From assembly GCA_015075635.1 (NCBI GenBank), contig JABTUA010000002.1, positions 620,001 to 684,000 on the forward strand: 64,000 nucleotides of DNA, read 5' to 3'. Of this stretch, positions 20,081 to 29,050 are shown piece after piece; within the stretch, counting starts at the first letter, position 1, and every line of letters begins with the position of its first letter. Position numbers and translations under genes: made by a program. This stretch comes from Polyangiaceae bacterium. Its GTDB lineage: Bacteria > Myxococcota_A > Polyangia > Polyangiales > Polyangiaceae. The notes beneath the pieces are model-generated. The model ran no database searches. It saw only the letters and a list, made by a program, of their open reading frames with translations, and had not been told where the DNA came from.

Positions 20081-21231
20081 GCTGTGGCTCCGGTTTCGAA
20101 GGCGAGGCGTACGGACAGACCGCGGGGCGGCCGGCCGCACAGGATGCGGGCGCGGTCCGTCGCGGTGGTGCTCATGGCGTAGAAGCGAGCGATGGTCGGC
20201 TCGGGCAGCGCGTAGAAGCGCTCCAGCACGTTCCAGCGATCCTCCGGCCGAAACGCGCCGAAGAGCAGCCGATTCAGGAAGGCGAAGAAGCGCTGCTGCT
20301 TGCCGTGCTCTCGGCACAGGCGCTGCCACTCCGGTCCGAACGGGCTCCTGCCGAAGCTGCTCGCGAGGTGCAGCGCCACCCGCACGGCGGCAGGGAACGA
20401 GTAGCCGGTAGTCGGGTGAAACCAGCCTCCGCCATAGCCCGCCTGCAGGGGTAGCTCCGAGCGCGGCGCGCCCATGGAGCGGGCCGGGATGGGCAGCACG
20501 CCGGTCTCCTGTCGGGCGATCGCCGAGATCGCGAAGCCGCTCCGCGCCGCGTAGCCCAGCACCTGAGCACGAAGCTCGGGAGCGTTCAGCTCGGGTGAAT
20601 CGGAGTAATAGGTGTCCTCGACCAGCACGCGCCGCGGGTCGAGCGGCAGGACGTAGAAGAAACGGAAGCCGTCGGTCTGCGGCACCCGCGCGTCCATCAA
20701 GACGGGGTGGGTCAGCCCGTGCGGCGCGTCGAGCTCGAGCTCGAGCCCGAGGAACTTCTGGTAGGCGACGCGGTCGCCGCACGCGAACCGCTTGGGGCCC
20801 CGCGCGTCCACTACCAGCTGGGCCTCGAGGCGCCGCCCGTCGCCGAGCTCGATGCCCCTCGCGTCGATGCCCACCGCCGGCGAGCGGGTGAGGAGCAGCG
20901 CGCGCGGGCTCGCGCGGAAGCGCTGCTCCACCACCTCCGCGAAGCGCTCGCTGGTGACGGCGGCGTACGCGGTGTCCACCGAGCGGCTGCGGTTCGGGAA
21001 GAAGACGTCGTAGCGATCCCAGCGGGCCGCCACCAGCGGCGCCACCAGCTCGGCTCCGTCGCCCGAGAGGTCGCCAGCGTGGAAGCACCAGGTGTGGTTG
21101 CCCCCGAGGCGGGGTCCCGCCTCGACCAGCGCGACCCGAGCTGCCGGCTCTCGCCCGAGGACGGCAAGGGCTGCCAGGCCGCCTTGGAGGCCGCCGCCGA
21201 GGATGGCGATGTCGAAGTTCTGCGCGGGCAT
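20077..21231 (-). CDS. crtY: Lycopene cyclase (CrtY/CrtL family)
   Basis: 384-residue FAD/NAD(P)-binding cyclase. N-terminal ILGGGLQGGLAALAVL, then 'GPRLGGNHTWCFH', which is the conserved cyclase segment, and 'VDARGP', 'FFYVLPLDPRRVLVEDTYYS' and 'GYGGGWFHPTTGYSFP' near the C-terminus. It cyclises lycopene ends to beta-ionone rings. It is the first gene of the crt operon; the promoter and putative CarH operator lie directly upstream, and one of the GACA repeats touches the start codon. Confidence 0.92.
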   Translation of the reverse strand: MPAQNFDIAILGGGLQGGLAALAVLGREPAARVALVEAGPRLGGNHTWCFHAGDLSGDGAELVAPLVAARWDRYDVFFPNRSRSVDTAYAAVTSERFAEVVEQRFRASPRALLLTRSPAVGIDARGIELGDGRRLEAQLVVDARGPKRFACGDRVAYQKFLGLELELDAPHGLTHPVLMDARVPQTDGFRFFYVLPLDPRRVLVEDTYYSDSPELNAPELRAQVLGYAARSGFAISAIARQETGVLPIPARSMGAPRSELPLQAGYGGGWFHPTTGYSFPAAVRVALHLASSFGRSPFGPEWQRLCREHGKQQRFFAFLNRLLFGAFRPEDRWNVLERFYALPEPTIARFYAMSTTATDRARILCGRPPRGLSVRLAFETGATA

Positions 21232-21298
21232 GTCTTGATTGTGTCTAGATTATTGGAGCACGGATTGCGCGTGTCAAGGGACATGTCTAATTTATGTC
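21231..21298 (-). promoter_or_regulatory. Putative CarH operator: five GACA repeats with near-helical spacing
   Basis: Minus-strand GACA (plus TGTC) begins at plus positions 21231, 21242, 21272, 21284 and 21295, giving spacings of 11, 30, 12 and 11 bp. One copy is the -35 box itself, two lie upstream and two between the -10 box and the start codon. CarH proteins are known to bind tandem repeats of about 11 bp overlapping the -35 element. The match in spacing and place supports binding by the CarH encoded in this operon. Confidence 0.6.
21249..21277 (-). promoter_or_regulatory. Sigma70-type promoter of the crt operon
   Basis: Read on the minus strand, TTGACA (21277-21272) is a perfect -35 box. 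After exactly 17 bp comes AATAAT (21254-21249), five of six matches to the -10 consensus. The region is clearly AT-richer than its surroundings and sits about 18 bp upstream of the crtY ATG. It is the best promoter I see in the window. Confidence 0.75.
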
Positions 21299-21377
21299 TA
21301 CTATGATGACCGATGCACTCCCGCGCTCAGCTCCGACCGGAGCCTGGCGAGGGGCGGATGCCGTCACGCGCGCGCCG

Positions 21378-22277
21378 TCAGGCCGACAGGAGCTCGCGCG
21401 CAGCCGACGAGATCGCGAGCACCCCCGGGTGGCGGATCCGCCGCTCGAGGCTGATGGCGAAGTACCGCTCCTTCAGCGCCGGCACGCGCCCGACCACCCT
21501 GACGGCGTACTGCTCGCAGATCTCTTGCTCCATCGCGCTCGGCCCGACGAAGGCCCCCACTCCGGCCTCACCCAACACCTTGGCGAGCGCGCTGTCGTCC
21601 ACCTCCGCGACCACCAGGGGACGAAGCTCGTGGGAGTCGAGCCAGCCGTCGAGCTCACGGCGCAGCACGCTTTGCCGTCCTGGGATGACGAACGGAGCAC
21701 CGTCGAGGCAGCGGGGGAATCCGCGACCGATCTTCGCCGCGAGCTGCGGCGCCGCGAAGATGGTCGTTCCGCTCTCACCGAGCAGGTGGTTGAAGGCGCG
21801 GGTGCCGGAGCTGGGCGACAGCGGGCAATCGGAGAGCACCAGATCGAGCTCGTGGCTGCCGAGCGCCGCGACCAGGCGCTCCACTGGTCCTTCGCGACAC
21901 ACCAGGCGCACCGGGTGCTCCAGATGGAACGCGGGCTCGATCATCCGGTAGACGACGAGCTTCGGCAGCACGTCGGCGATGCCGACGACCAAGCGCTGCA
22001 CTCGCCCGCTGGAGCGCCCCTTCACGGCGTCGAGCAGCTCTTGGCCGATGCCGAAGATCTCGTCGGCGTGCTGGTAGACGACCGTGCCGAGCTCGGTCAG
22101 CACCAGCCCGCGGCCGCGTCGCTCGAACAGGTCGCCGCCCAGGCTCTCGCCCAGGGCGCGGATCTGGGCGCTGAGGGTGGGCTGGGCCAGCCTGAGCTTC
22201 TCCGCCGCCCGGCTCACCCCGCCTTCTTTGGCCGCCAGCCAGAAGTAGTACAGGTGGTGATAGTTGAGCCATTCCAT
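21378..22277 (-). CDS. LysR-family transcriptional regulator (NhaR-like)
   Basis: 299 residues. N-terminal helix-turn-helix 'LNYHHLYYFWLAAKEGGVSR' continues 'AAEKLRLAQPTLSAQIRALG', the form typical of NhaR-like LysR proteins. The effector domain follows with 'VVGIADVLPKLVVYRMIEP'. It is divergent from terC-phr across an 88-bp gap containing an inverted repeat, so terC, phr and itself are the likely targets. Members of this subgroup respond to sodium/pH in enteric bacteria; the inducer here is unknown. Confidence 0.88.
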   Translation of the reverse strand: MEWLNYHHLYYFWLAAKEGGVSRAAEKLRLAQPTLSAQIRALGESLGGDLFERRGRGLVLTELGTVVYQHADEIFGIGQELLDAVKGRSSGRVQRLVVGIADVLPKLVVYRMIEPAFHLEHPVRLVCREGPVERLVAALGSHELDLVLSDCPLSPSSGTRAFNHLLGESGTTIFAAPQLAAKIGRGFPRCLDGAPFVIPGRQSVLRRELDGWLDSHELRPLVVAEVDDSALAKVLGEAGVGAFVGPSAMEQEICEQYAVRVVGRVPALKERYFAISLERRIRHPGVLAISSAARELLSA

Positions 22278-22316
22278 GGCCTGGAGCTTAGTATTGTAAA
22301 AACCTATGTGAAGGCC

Positions 22317-22332
22317 CCAATGTATCTATTGG
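22317..22332. promoter_or_regulatory. Inverted repeat CCAAT-N6-ATTGG in the lysR/terC divergent gap
   Basis: Perfect 5-bp arms CCAAT (22317-22321) and ATTGG (22328-22332) separated by 6 bp, in the AT-richest part of the divergent intergenic region and about 34 bp before the terC start. Size and position suit a LysR-type site (T-N11-A core). Arms are short, so chance is possible. Confidence 0.35.
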
Positions 22333-22365
22333 CGTCGGGGCCGACGCTGACCCACATCGGTGCCG

Positions 22366-23328
22366 ATGCAGCAATCGATCGGCAGCCCGCTGATGTGGCT
22401 CGGGTTCGTGGTCTTCGTGCTGGTGATGTTGGCGCTCGACCTCGGCGTCTTCCACCGCCGCCCGCACGAGGTGTCGATGCGCGAGGCGGGGATCTGGAGC
22501 GCCGTCTGGGTCGCCATGTCGGGAGTCTTCGCGGTCGGCCTCTACTCGCTGTTCGGCGGCGCCAAGGCGCTGGAGTTCACCACCGGCTACTTGATCGAGA
22601 AGGCGCTGTCCGTCGACAACATCTTCGTCTTCGTCGTCATCTTCGCGGCCTTCTCCATCCCCGCTGCCTACCAGCACCGCGTGCTGTTCTGGGGCATCCT
22701 GGGCGCGCTGGTGATGCGCGCAATCTTCATCGGAGCCGGCGCCGCGCTGCTCGCGCGCTTCCACTTCGTGATGTACATCTTCGGCGCCTTGCTCGTCCTG
22801 ACCGGCGCGAAGCTCTTCTTCGCCAAGACCGAGGCCGAGCAGAACCCCGCCGACAGCTGGGTCTACCGCACCTTCCAGAGGCTGGTGCCCGCCACCAAGG
22901 AGCTCCGCGGCAGCAAGTTCCTGGTCCGCGAAGGTGGCAAGTGGCTTGCCACGCCGCTCTTGGCGGTGCTGGTGCTGGTCGAGGTCACCGACGTGATCTT
23001 CGCGGTGGACTCGGTGCCGGCCATCTTCGCCGTGACGCGCGATCCGTTCATCGTCTTCACCTCGAACATCTTCGCGATCCTCGGCCTGCGCTCGATGTAC
23101 TTCCTCTTGGCGGGCATCGTGCACAAGTTCCACTACTTGAAGCCGGCCCTGGCCATCATCTTGACCTTCGTCGGCATCAAGCTCCTGCTCGCCGGCGTCG
23201 CGCCCATTCCGACGGCCGTGTCGCTGGCGGTGATCGCCGCGCTCGTGACCGGCGGCGTGGTGCTCTCGCTGCTCAGGCCCAGGGCGCCGGCGGCCGAGCC
23301 GGTGCCCGTGCGCATCGACGGGGCCTGA
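22366..23328 (+). CDS. terC: TerC-family integral membrane protein
   Basis: 320 residues with about eight or nine hydrophobic segments. Characteristic TerC sequence 'EKALSVDNIFVFVVIFAAF' and 'AVLVLVEVTDVIFAVDSVPA' with membrane-embedded acidic residues, and a final 'NIFAILGLRSMYFLLAGI'. Family members are linked to manganese export and metallation of exported proteins, or to tellurite resistance. I start at the ATG 22366; an in-frame GTG at 22360 is two codons upstream. The photolyase follows 13 bp downstream. Confidence 0.9.
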   Translation: MQQSIGSPLMWLGFVVFVLVMLALDLGVFHRRPHEVSMREAGIWSAVWVAMSGVFAVGLYSLFGGAKALEFTTGYLIEKALSVDNIFVFVVIFAAFSIPAAYQHRVLFWGILGALVMRAIFIGAGAALLARFHFVMYIFGALLVLTGAKLFFAKTEAEQNPADSWVYRTFQRLVPATKELRGSKFLVREGGKWLATPLLAVLVLVEVTDVIFAVDSVPAIFAVTRDPFIVFTSNIFAILGLRSMYFLLAGIVHKFHYLKPALAIILTFVGIKLLLAGVAPIPTAVSLAVIAALVTGGVVLSLLRPRAPAAEPVPVRIDGA

Positions 23329-23341
23329 GCCACGCGAGGGC

Positions 23342-24763
23342 GTGGTGAGCGTACCGGCCCGACGCGTCCGGGCGCTGAACGACGCGCCGATCGGGCGCGG
23401 CGACTACGTCCTTTACTGGATGGTTGCCGCGCGGCGCACACGCTCGAGCTTCGCGCTCGACCGAGCCGTGGAGCGGGCGCGCGAGCTGGGCGTGCCGCTC
23501 CTGGTCTTCGAGCCGCTCCGCGCGGCGTACCCCTGGGCGAGCGAGCGCCTGAGCGCCTTCGTCATCGACGGCATGCGCGACAACGCCGAGCGCTGCGCGC
23601 GAGCCGGAGTGGCCTACTACCCCTGGGTCGAGCCCGAGGCCGGCGCCGGCCGGGGCCTGCTCGAGGCGCTCGCCGCGCGAGCCTCGCTGGTCGTCAGCGA
23701 CGAGCAGGCCGGATTCTTCCAGCCTCGGATGCTCGCGGCCGCGGCGGCTAGGCTCCCGGTGCGACTCGAAGCAGTGGACGGCGTCGGGCTCCTGCCCGTG
23801 CGCGCGACCGAAGGCGCGTTCGCCCGCGCGGTGGACTTCCGGCGCTTCCTCCAGAAGGCCCTGCCCGCAGAGCTCGCGGCGCTGCCCGAACGCGATCCGC
23901 TGCGCGCCGCCCGCGGCTTGCCCAAGCTCGCCGCGCTCCCGTCGGTCGTGACCGAGCGCTGGGGCAGGCCATTCCTCGACGGGTCTGGCGATCCGCTTCG
24001 GCTCCGCGGCGGCGCGAACGCAGCGGCGGCGCGCCTGGCCGACTTCATCGACCACAAGCTGCCGCGCTACGAAGAGCGCAGGCACCCCGACCTGGACGCC
24101 GGGAGCGGGCTCTCGCCCTACTTGCACTTCGGTCACGTCGGCGTCCACGAGATCTGGCAGGCGCTGGTGGAGCGCGAAGGCTGGACACCGGAAGCGCTCT
24201 CGCCGCGCAGCGCCGGGCAGAAGGAGGGGTTCTGGGGCAAAAGCGCCCAGGCTGAGGCGTTCCTCGACGAGCTCGTGACCTGGCGTGAGCTGGGCCACAA
24301 CTTTTGCGCGCACCGCGCGGACTTCGACCAGTACGAGTCGCTGCCGAGCTGGGCCCGCGCGACGCTGGAGAAGCACGCGCGCGATCCGCGCCCGCGTATC
24401 TACTCGCGCGAAGAGCTGGAGCGCGCCGAGACCCACGACCCGGTGTGGAACGCGGCGCAGCGCGAGCTGCTCCAGACCGGCTTGATGCACAACTACCTGC
24501 GCATGCTCTGGGGCAAGAAGATCCTGGAGTGGAGCCCGAGCCCGCGCGACGCGCTCTCGACCCTGATCGAGCTCAACAACAAGTACGCCCTGGACGGGCG
24601 TGATCCCAACTCGTACAGCGGGATCTTCTGGTGCCTGGGTCGGTACGATCGGCCCTGGGCGCCGGAGCGGCCAATCTTCGGCTGCGTACGCTACATGAGC
24701 TCGGACGCCACCCTGAAGAAGCTCCGCATGAAGCGCTATCTGGCGAGGTACGGCACACCCTGA
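23342..24763 (+). CDS. phr: Class II deoxyribodipyrimidine photolyase
   Basis: 473 residues, normal for class II CPD photolyases. An N-terminal Rossmann domain (antenna) is followed by the FAD-binding helical domain with 'GLSPYLHFGHVGVHEIWQAL', 'FLDELVTWRELGHNFC', 'NYLRMLWGKKILEWS' and the class II hallmark 'DPNSYSGIFWCLGRYDRPW'. It repairs UV-induced pyrimidine dimers using blue light. Starts are GTG at 23342 or 23345. It is apparently co-transcribed with terC and next to the light-regulated crt operon, which suggests a shared light response. Confidence 0.94.
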   Translation: MVSVPARRVRALNDAPIGRGDYVLYWMVAARRTRSSFALDRAVERARELGVPLLVFEPLRAAYPWASERLSAFVIDGMRDNAERCARAGVAYYPWVEPEAGAGRGLLEALAARASLVVSDEQAGFFQPRMLAAAAARLPVRLEAVDGVGLLPVRATEGAFARAVDFRRFLQKALPAELAALPERDPLRAARGLPKLAALPSVVTERWGRPFLDGSGDPLRLRGGANAAAARLADFIDHKLPRYEERRHPDLDAGSGLSPYLHFGHVGVHEIWQALVEREGWTPEALSPRSAGQKEGFWGKSAQAEAFLDELVTWRELGHNFCAHRADFDQYESLPSWARATLEKHARDPRPRIYSREELERAETHDPVWNAAQRELLQTGLMHNYLRMLWGKKILEWSPSPRDALSTLIELNNKYALDGRDPNSYSGIFWCLGRYDRPWAPERPIFGCVRYMSSDATLKKLRMKRYLARYGTP

Positions 24764-24765
24764 TG

Positions 24766-25353
24766 TCACGGGAACCTGCGCGTCCTGCCCTCCGGGTCCA
24801 CGATCTCGACGTGGTAGCCGTCCACCGCGCTCCAAGCGCCGGCGGCGAGGGCGCAGGCCGCGGCGACCGACTCCGCCGACTCACCCTCGTCCACCAAGAC
24901 GCAGAGCTCGACGACCCCAGGACCCATCTCGAATCCGAGCACGTCTGCCACCTCGCCGATCTGCGCTTCGAGCGCGTCCGTGAAGTCATCCAATTCGGTG
25001 TCGCTGGGGGCGCGCCTCCGGCTGTCGAAGCAGAGCTTGACGACCGTCCCCGAGTCGTCGTCGTCGCAGGCTGCGGCAGCATCGAAGCCGCGGCGGTACT
25101 CGGCGACGGCGGCCTCGAACGCCTCGGCAGAGACCGGCGTGAACGGGCGCGAGCCTCGCCCCGCCGCGTAGGTGAAAGTCCCGACTTCCTGCGCCTCGCC
25201 GGCGGCGATCAGCGCCGAGAGCGCCTGATTGAGCTCGTCGCAGGTCAAGACCAGGCGCTGCCGCGCGTCGACGACGTTCAGGACGTGGGCGATGCCAACC
25301 GGATGGCCCGGGCTGGACCCTCTGAGCGCGGAGAGCACGTCGTCTTGGAACAC
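24766..25353 (-). CDS. Hypothetical protein, acidic, 195 residues
   Basis: Starts at a GTG at 25353 ('VFQDDVLSALRGSSPGHPVG'). The N-terminal 60 residues look like a small helical, possibly winged-helix module ('LTCDELNQALSALIAAGEAQ' then 'GTFTYAAG'). A strongly acidic C-terminal part follows ('FDAAAACDDDDSGTVVKLCF', 'ELDDFTDALEAQIGEVADVL'). The first half could sense or regulate; no family recognised. It is convergent with phr, two bases apart. Confidence 0.65.
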   Translation of the reverse strand: MFQDDVLSALRGSSPGHPVGIAHVLNVVDARQRLVLTCDELNQALSALIAAGEAQEVGTFTYAAGRGSRPFTPVSAEAFEAAVAEYRRGFDAAAACDDDDSGTVVKLCFDSRRRAPSDTELDDFTDALEAQIGEVADVLGFEMGPGVVELCVLVDEGESAESVAAACALAAGAWSAVDGYHVEIVDPEGRTRRFP

Positions 25354-25580
25354 GCCGCTCGTTCTACTCCGGCCGTCGCGCGCCGTCGCGAGGCGGGCCG
25401 AAGCGCTGAGAGCAGACCAGCCGTGCGGACACTCGTCCGGCTCGCGGACGAATGTCCGGGCCTCACGAGCGGACACGGGCGCAGAAAGCTGACTTCGTGC
25501 GCGATTTTGCCCAGGCACGCGTCTTGAATAGCCCCGGCGCGCCAGGCTCGGTGGTGAGCTGGTCTTCGAAGGAGCGGTTG

Positions 25581-26123
25581 ATGCTCGAGAGACTCGTAGG
25601 CGGAGCGGTAGCAATTGGCCTGACGATCCTGGTCGCGGGCTGCGCGGGGGAGTCGCCTGGCGGCGGTGGAGGCGGCGGCGCCTCCGCCCCAGGCTCGGTC
25701 CCGGTGGAGCTCGTCGGCAGCTGGTACGCCGGCAGCGGCTACACGAGCACGCCCTACGACCCCTCCACCGGAGCTTGGGGCAAACCGAACGGCTCCGGGC
25801 TGGTCTACTTGTTCCGCGCCGACGGCAGCTACACCAAGGGTTTCCAGAGCTACTACTCCAGCGGCGGCTGCACCACGGGGTTCACCGCGTTCGAGGAGGG
25901 CGCGCTCGAAGCATCCGCCAGCGAGCTCAGCACACATCCGAGCTCGGGTCGCGTGAAGTACGAAGACAGCTGTGCGCCGAGCCTCGACTCCGAAGAGCCA
26001 GCCGAAGCCCTCAGCGTCGAGTCGTTCAGCTGGGCCCTGCACCCGAGCGAGTACGATCCGAGCTCGTTGGTGCTGGACCTGGTGCGCAGCGACGGAGCGG
26101 GCTCCAGCTTCTTCCCGCTGTGA
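25581..26123 (+). CDS. Small lipoprotein, lipocalin-like size
   Basis: 180 residues with a strong RBS (AAGGAG, about 9 bp before the ATG). Signal 'MLERLVGGAVAIGLTILVAG' followed by Cys21. After a Gly run the mature part begins 'VELVGSWYAGSGYTS' and has 'LVYLFRADGSYTKGFQSYY', as in small lipocalin-like beta-barrels that open with a G-x-W motif. Two Cys pairs may form disulphides. Ligand unknown. Confidence 0.7.
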   Translation: MLERLVGGAVAIGLTILVAGCAGESPGGGGGGGASAPGSVPVELVGSWYAGSGYTSTPYDPSTGAWGKPNGSGLVYLFRADGSYTKGFQSYYSSGGCTTGFTAFEEGALEASASELSTHPSSGRVKYEDSCAPSLDSEEPAEALSVESFSWALHPSEYDPSSLVLDLVRSDGAGSSFFPL

Positions 26124-26263
26124 CGGCGGGCCCCGCTGCGGCGCGAGTTTCCAGGACATCGCTTCGAAGAGCGACCGCCTCACCCGGTCCGTGGCGCGAA
26201 GAGGCGACCAATCGCGAGATTGTCCGAGCCGCGCGCGGGCGCTAGGCTCCGAGCCCGCCTGCC

Positions 26264-26701
26264 ATGTTCATCGTCGACGACCCGATGCTCGCGCTCATCG
26301 CGCGCTTCGTCCTGGACGTCCAGCACATCGACGTATCGGACGAGCAGTTTCTGCAAGAACAGCTCCGCTCCATCGAACGCTACGTGGACGGGTTCCCGGC
26401 CGATCAGCGTCAAGAGCGAGCCTTGGAGTGGATCGAAGAACACGCGCAGCGCTACCGGGTCGCGTGGCAGCGACGTGTGGTGGCCGACCAGCTCGCGGAC
26501 CGACGATGCCGGGACTGCCCGCTGGTTCGCGAGGACTCGGGCTCACGCTGCGAGATACACGCGAAGTGGAGCAGCTTGCTGGACGAATACCTTCACGACA
26601 GGATCTCGTCGCGGAAGTACGTCGAGGACGCGCTCGGCCTGTTGAAGGACCACAAGTCCAGGCTCGCGGCCCGACGCCTCAGTTCGCCGCTGCGCCCTTG
26701 A
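26264..26701 (+). CDS. Hypothetical soluble protein with CxxC-C-H cluster
   Basis: 145 residues, helix-rich and charged, no signal peptide. A Cys/His cluster 'CRDCPLVREDSGSRCEIH' in the middle could bind one zinc or an iron-sulphur cluster. The end is basic. It overlaps the convergent lipoprotein gene at 26679 by 23 bp. No family recognised. Confidence 0.6.
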   Translation: MFIVDDPMLALIARFVLDVQHIDVSDEQFLQEQLRSIERYVDGFPADQRQERALEWIEEHAQRYRVAWQRRVVADQLADRRCRDCPLVREDSGSRCEIHAKWSSLLDEYLHDRISSRKYVEDALGLLKDHKSRLAARRLSSPLRP

Positions 26702-27725
26702 AGGTCGCGATGACGCCAGCAGCGCCGCGGCTCGGGGCCGCGTGAGCCCAGGTGTGGCTGGGCGTGCCCGTCGTGGTCTGTATCTTCGAGACCATCGAGT
26801 GCGCCGGCGGTCCGGTCAGGGAGTCCTGGTGGATCTGGTGTGAGACCCAGGTGTTGTCCGGGACGATGCCGGCGTAAACGGCGTTGTGCCGGATCGTCAG
26901 GACCGCAACGGCGAGCTCGTTCGCCTGCGTCGTGACCTGGAAGGTCGCCGCCGTCGTGGACGTCCCGTTCGCCGACGCAGTGTACCCGGTGGCGTCGAGA
27001 CTCGGTGGGGCGCTCAGGCCCGCGACTTCGATGGCACCCCAAGCGATCCCTTGCCCGGCGGAGGTTCCCTCCGGGTCGACCGTGATGGTGAACGACCCAC
27101 TAGGGGCGCCGATGGGCTGGGCGATGAAGATGTAGCCCCGAGCCGCTTGATGGCTGGACGTGATCGCCGCGCCCTGTACCACCTGCGTGTAAGTATTGCC
27201 TTGATTGTCACTGACGGAGCCAGGCGGCATCAGGCAGTCGCCGTTGACCAGGGCCCCGCCGCCGTCGCCGATCACCACGCCAAAGTCGCTGATGCAGCTG
27301 ACGCCGACGATGATCGCGTTTCCGGCCACCGGTGCCGCCGCCAGGGTGATGGCGGAGGTTTGCGCAGCTGGCGCCATGGTGAGCTTCACGGGCGTGGACT
27401 GCACCACCGCGATGGCGGGAGGGCCGGCGTCGGCGTCCCCGCTGGCGTCGGTGCCCGCGTCGCCCGCGCTGCCTCCGGTGCTGGCGTCGCCCGCCGAGCC
27501 GCTCGCGCCACCGCCACCCGAAGCGCCGCTCGTGCCCCCACCGCTGACGCCGCCGCTGCCCGAAGCTCCACCCGAGCCGCCGGCGCCGCCGGCGCCGCCG
27601 GCGCCGCCACCGCCGGTCGCCGCACCGGTACCGCCGCCGCCGCTGGAGGTATCCGAGAACTCATCCCCACCGCAGGCGTGGACGACCAAGACCAGTGCCG
27701 AAAGCAAGGCTACCCGCACACCCAT
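26679..27725 (-). CDS. Lipoprotein with Gly-rich linker and beta-sandwich domain
   Basis: 348 residues. Signal MGVRVALLSALVLVVHAC, then about 80 residues of Gly/Ala/Ser linker. The mature domain has 'GNAIIVGVSCISDFG', 'DNQGNTYTQVVQGAAITS', 'IFIAQPIGAPSGSFTITVD', 'AWGAIEVAGLSAPPSLDATG' and a final 'AAGVIATFKG'. This resembles the concanavalin-like beta-sandwich seen in many secreted proteins of actinobacteria and myxobacteria (D-N-x-G-N-x-Y motif). Function unknown. Confidence 0.75.
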   Translation of the reverse strand: MGVRVALLSALVLVVHACGGDEFSDTSSGGGGTGAATGGGGAGGAGGAGGSGGASGSGGVSGGGTSGASGGGGASGSAGDASTGGSAGDAGTDASGDADAGPPAIAVVQSTPVKLTMAPAAQTSAITLAAAPVAGNAIIVGVSCISDFGVVIGDGGGALVNGDCLMPPGSVSDNQGNTYTQVVQGAAITSSHQAARGYIFIAQPIGAPSGSFTITVDPEGTSAGQGIAWGAIEVAGLSAPPSLDATGYTASANGTSTTAATFQVTTQANELAVAVLTIRHNAVYAGIVPDNTWVSHQIHQDSLTGPPAHSMVSKIQTTTGTPSHTWAHAAPSRGAAGVIATFKGAAAN

Positions 27726-28102
27726 CCGGCAAGTCTGACACAGCGGCCGCGAGGTCGGAACCTCGGAGGGATTTCCCCCTTCCGCCCCGCGGGGTTTCCT
27801 GGAGGGCCCAGCGCTTCAGCCCGACCCGGGCGGCCGAAGGCGGCCGTAGCGGCGCAACGCACGCGGCCACCTCATCGTCGCTCTCCAGTGGTCGATCGAG
27901 AAAGATGACCATGTGCGAGTGACTCCCTCGCTGGCGCTTGCGCCGGAACGGAGCAGTCACGAGAACGCGCGTCGTGCGACTGAGTGGGTTGGGTCAACGC
28001 GCGCCCTTGCCCCCTGCGCGGGATCGTCTCATGCTGACGTCGATCGTGACCCGGGGGGGCGCGACTTCGCGACTCCTCAGTCACTTCGCCGAAGTGATCG
28101 AG
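27726..28102. other. 377-bp stretch without a convincing gene
   Basis: It lies between the lipoprotein start and the FHA-GGDEF gene. Part of it may belong to a longer N-terminus of the latter: in-frame starts exist at 27938 and 28031. An interrupted inverted repeat GTGACT...AGTCAC lies near 27918-27959. I see no other ORF with native codon bias, no RNA gene and no clear promoter. Confidence 0.4.
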
Positions 28103-29050
28103 ATGAGTCATCAGCTCCAGCCGTCCGCAGCCGACCAAGCCGTGCGACAGCGGGGCGACCGGGACGAATTGCCCACGCTGACCGACGAGCTCGGCGCTCG
28201 TGGCACGACGGCTTCGGTGCGGGACCGCGCCTCCCTCACGCTGATGAGTGGAGACGATGCAGGCAGGTTGGTTCGCCTCGGCGAAGGCGAGCTGGTAGTC
28301 GGCCGCGGCACCGACGCAGACGTGCGTCTGACCGACGCCGGCGTTTCGCTCCGCCACGCGAGGTTCTTTCGCGTGGAAGGTCAGGTCTACGTTCAAGACC
28401 TGCACACGAACCTGGGCACCTGGGTCGGCGGCAAGCGGATCGACTCCCCCGTCCGCCTGCAGGACGGCGATCACGTTCAGATCGGCCCGCATCGCGTGCT
28501 CAGGTTCAACCTCACCACCCGAGAGGAAGAGGAAGCCGCAGAACGGTTGTACGAATCGGCTGTCCGCGATCCGACGAGCGGGGCCTACAATCGCCGTGAC
28601 TTCGAGCGCCGGCTCGAGGCCGAGCAGGTGTACGCGGGTCTGCGCAAGTGCTCGTTCGCGCTGCTCCTGCTCGATATCGACGAATTCAAGGCGCTCAACG
28701 ACGCTTGCGGGCACTTGCTCGGCGATGCCGTGTTGAGGGTCGTGGCAGCCAGCATTCAACGCCTGCTGCGACCCACGGACACCCTCGTGCGTTTCGGTGG
28801 CGACGAGTTCATCGTGTTGTGCCGCGACACGACCTCGAGGAACGGGCTGATCCTCGCCGAGCGGATCCGCGCCACCGTCGAGCGGCTGCCGTTCTCGGTG
28901 CGCGGGAACGACCTCCGCGTCACCGTCAGCGTCGGCGTTGCCACCGTGCACAGCAACGATGCTGCCTGGGCCTCGCTGGTCGAAGCAGCCGACCAGGCCC
29001 TCTACCGGGCGAAGCGCGCGGGGCGCAACGGCGTCGCGCGCGCGGGCTGA
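28103..29050 (+). CDS. FHA-GGDEF diguanylate cyclase
   Basis: 315 residues from the ATG at 28103; 28031 is an alternative. An FHA domain (residues about 50-125: LVVGRGTDADVRL, VSLRHARF, TNLGTWVGG) precedes a GGDEF domain with an intact RFGGDEF active site. An RPTD I-site lies five residues upstream, so product inhibition by c-di-GMP is expected. FHA domains bind phospho-threonine, so a Ser/Thr kinase is the natural partner, and one is encoded directly downstream. Confidence 0.9.
   Translation: MSHQLQPSAADQAVRQRGDRDELPTLTDELGARGTTASVRDRASLTLMSGDDAGRLVRLGEGELVVGRGTDADVRLTDAGVSLRHARFFRVEGQVYVQDLHTNLGTWVGGKRIDSPVRLQDGDHVQIGPHRVLRFNLTTREEEEAAERLYESAVRDPTSGAYNRRDFERRLEAEQVYAGLRKCSFALLLLDIDEFKALNDACGHLLGDAVLRVVAASIQRLLRPTDTLVRFGGDEFIVLCRDTTSRNGLILAERIRATVERLPFSVRGNDLRVTVSVGVATVHSNDAAWASLVEAADQALYRAKRAGRNGVARAG

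Noticed and set aside
22278..22365. yybP-ykoY manganese riboswitch upstream of terC
   Set aside because: The gap is only 88 bp and lacks the conserved loops I would expect; LysR control is the simpler explanation.
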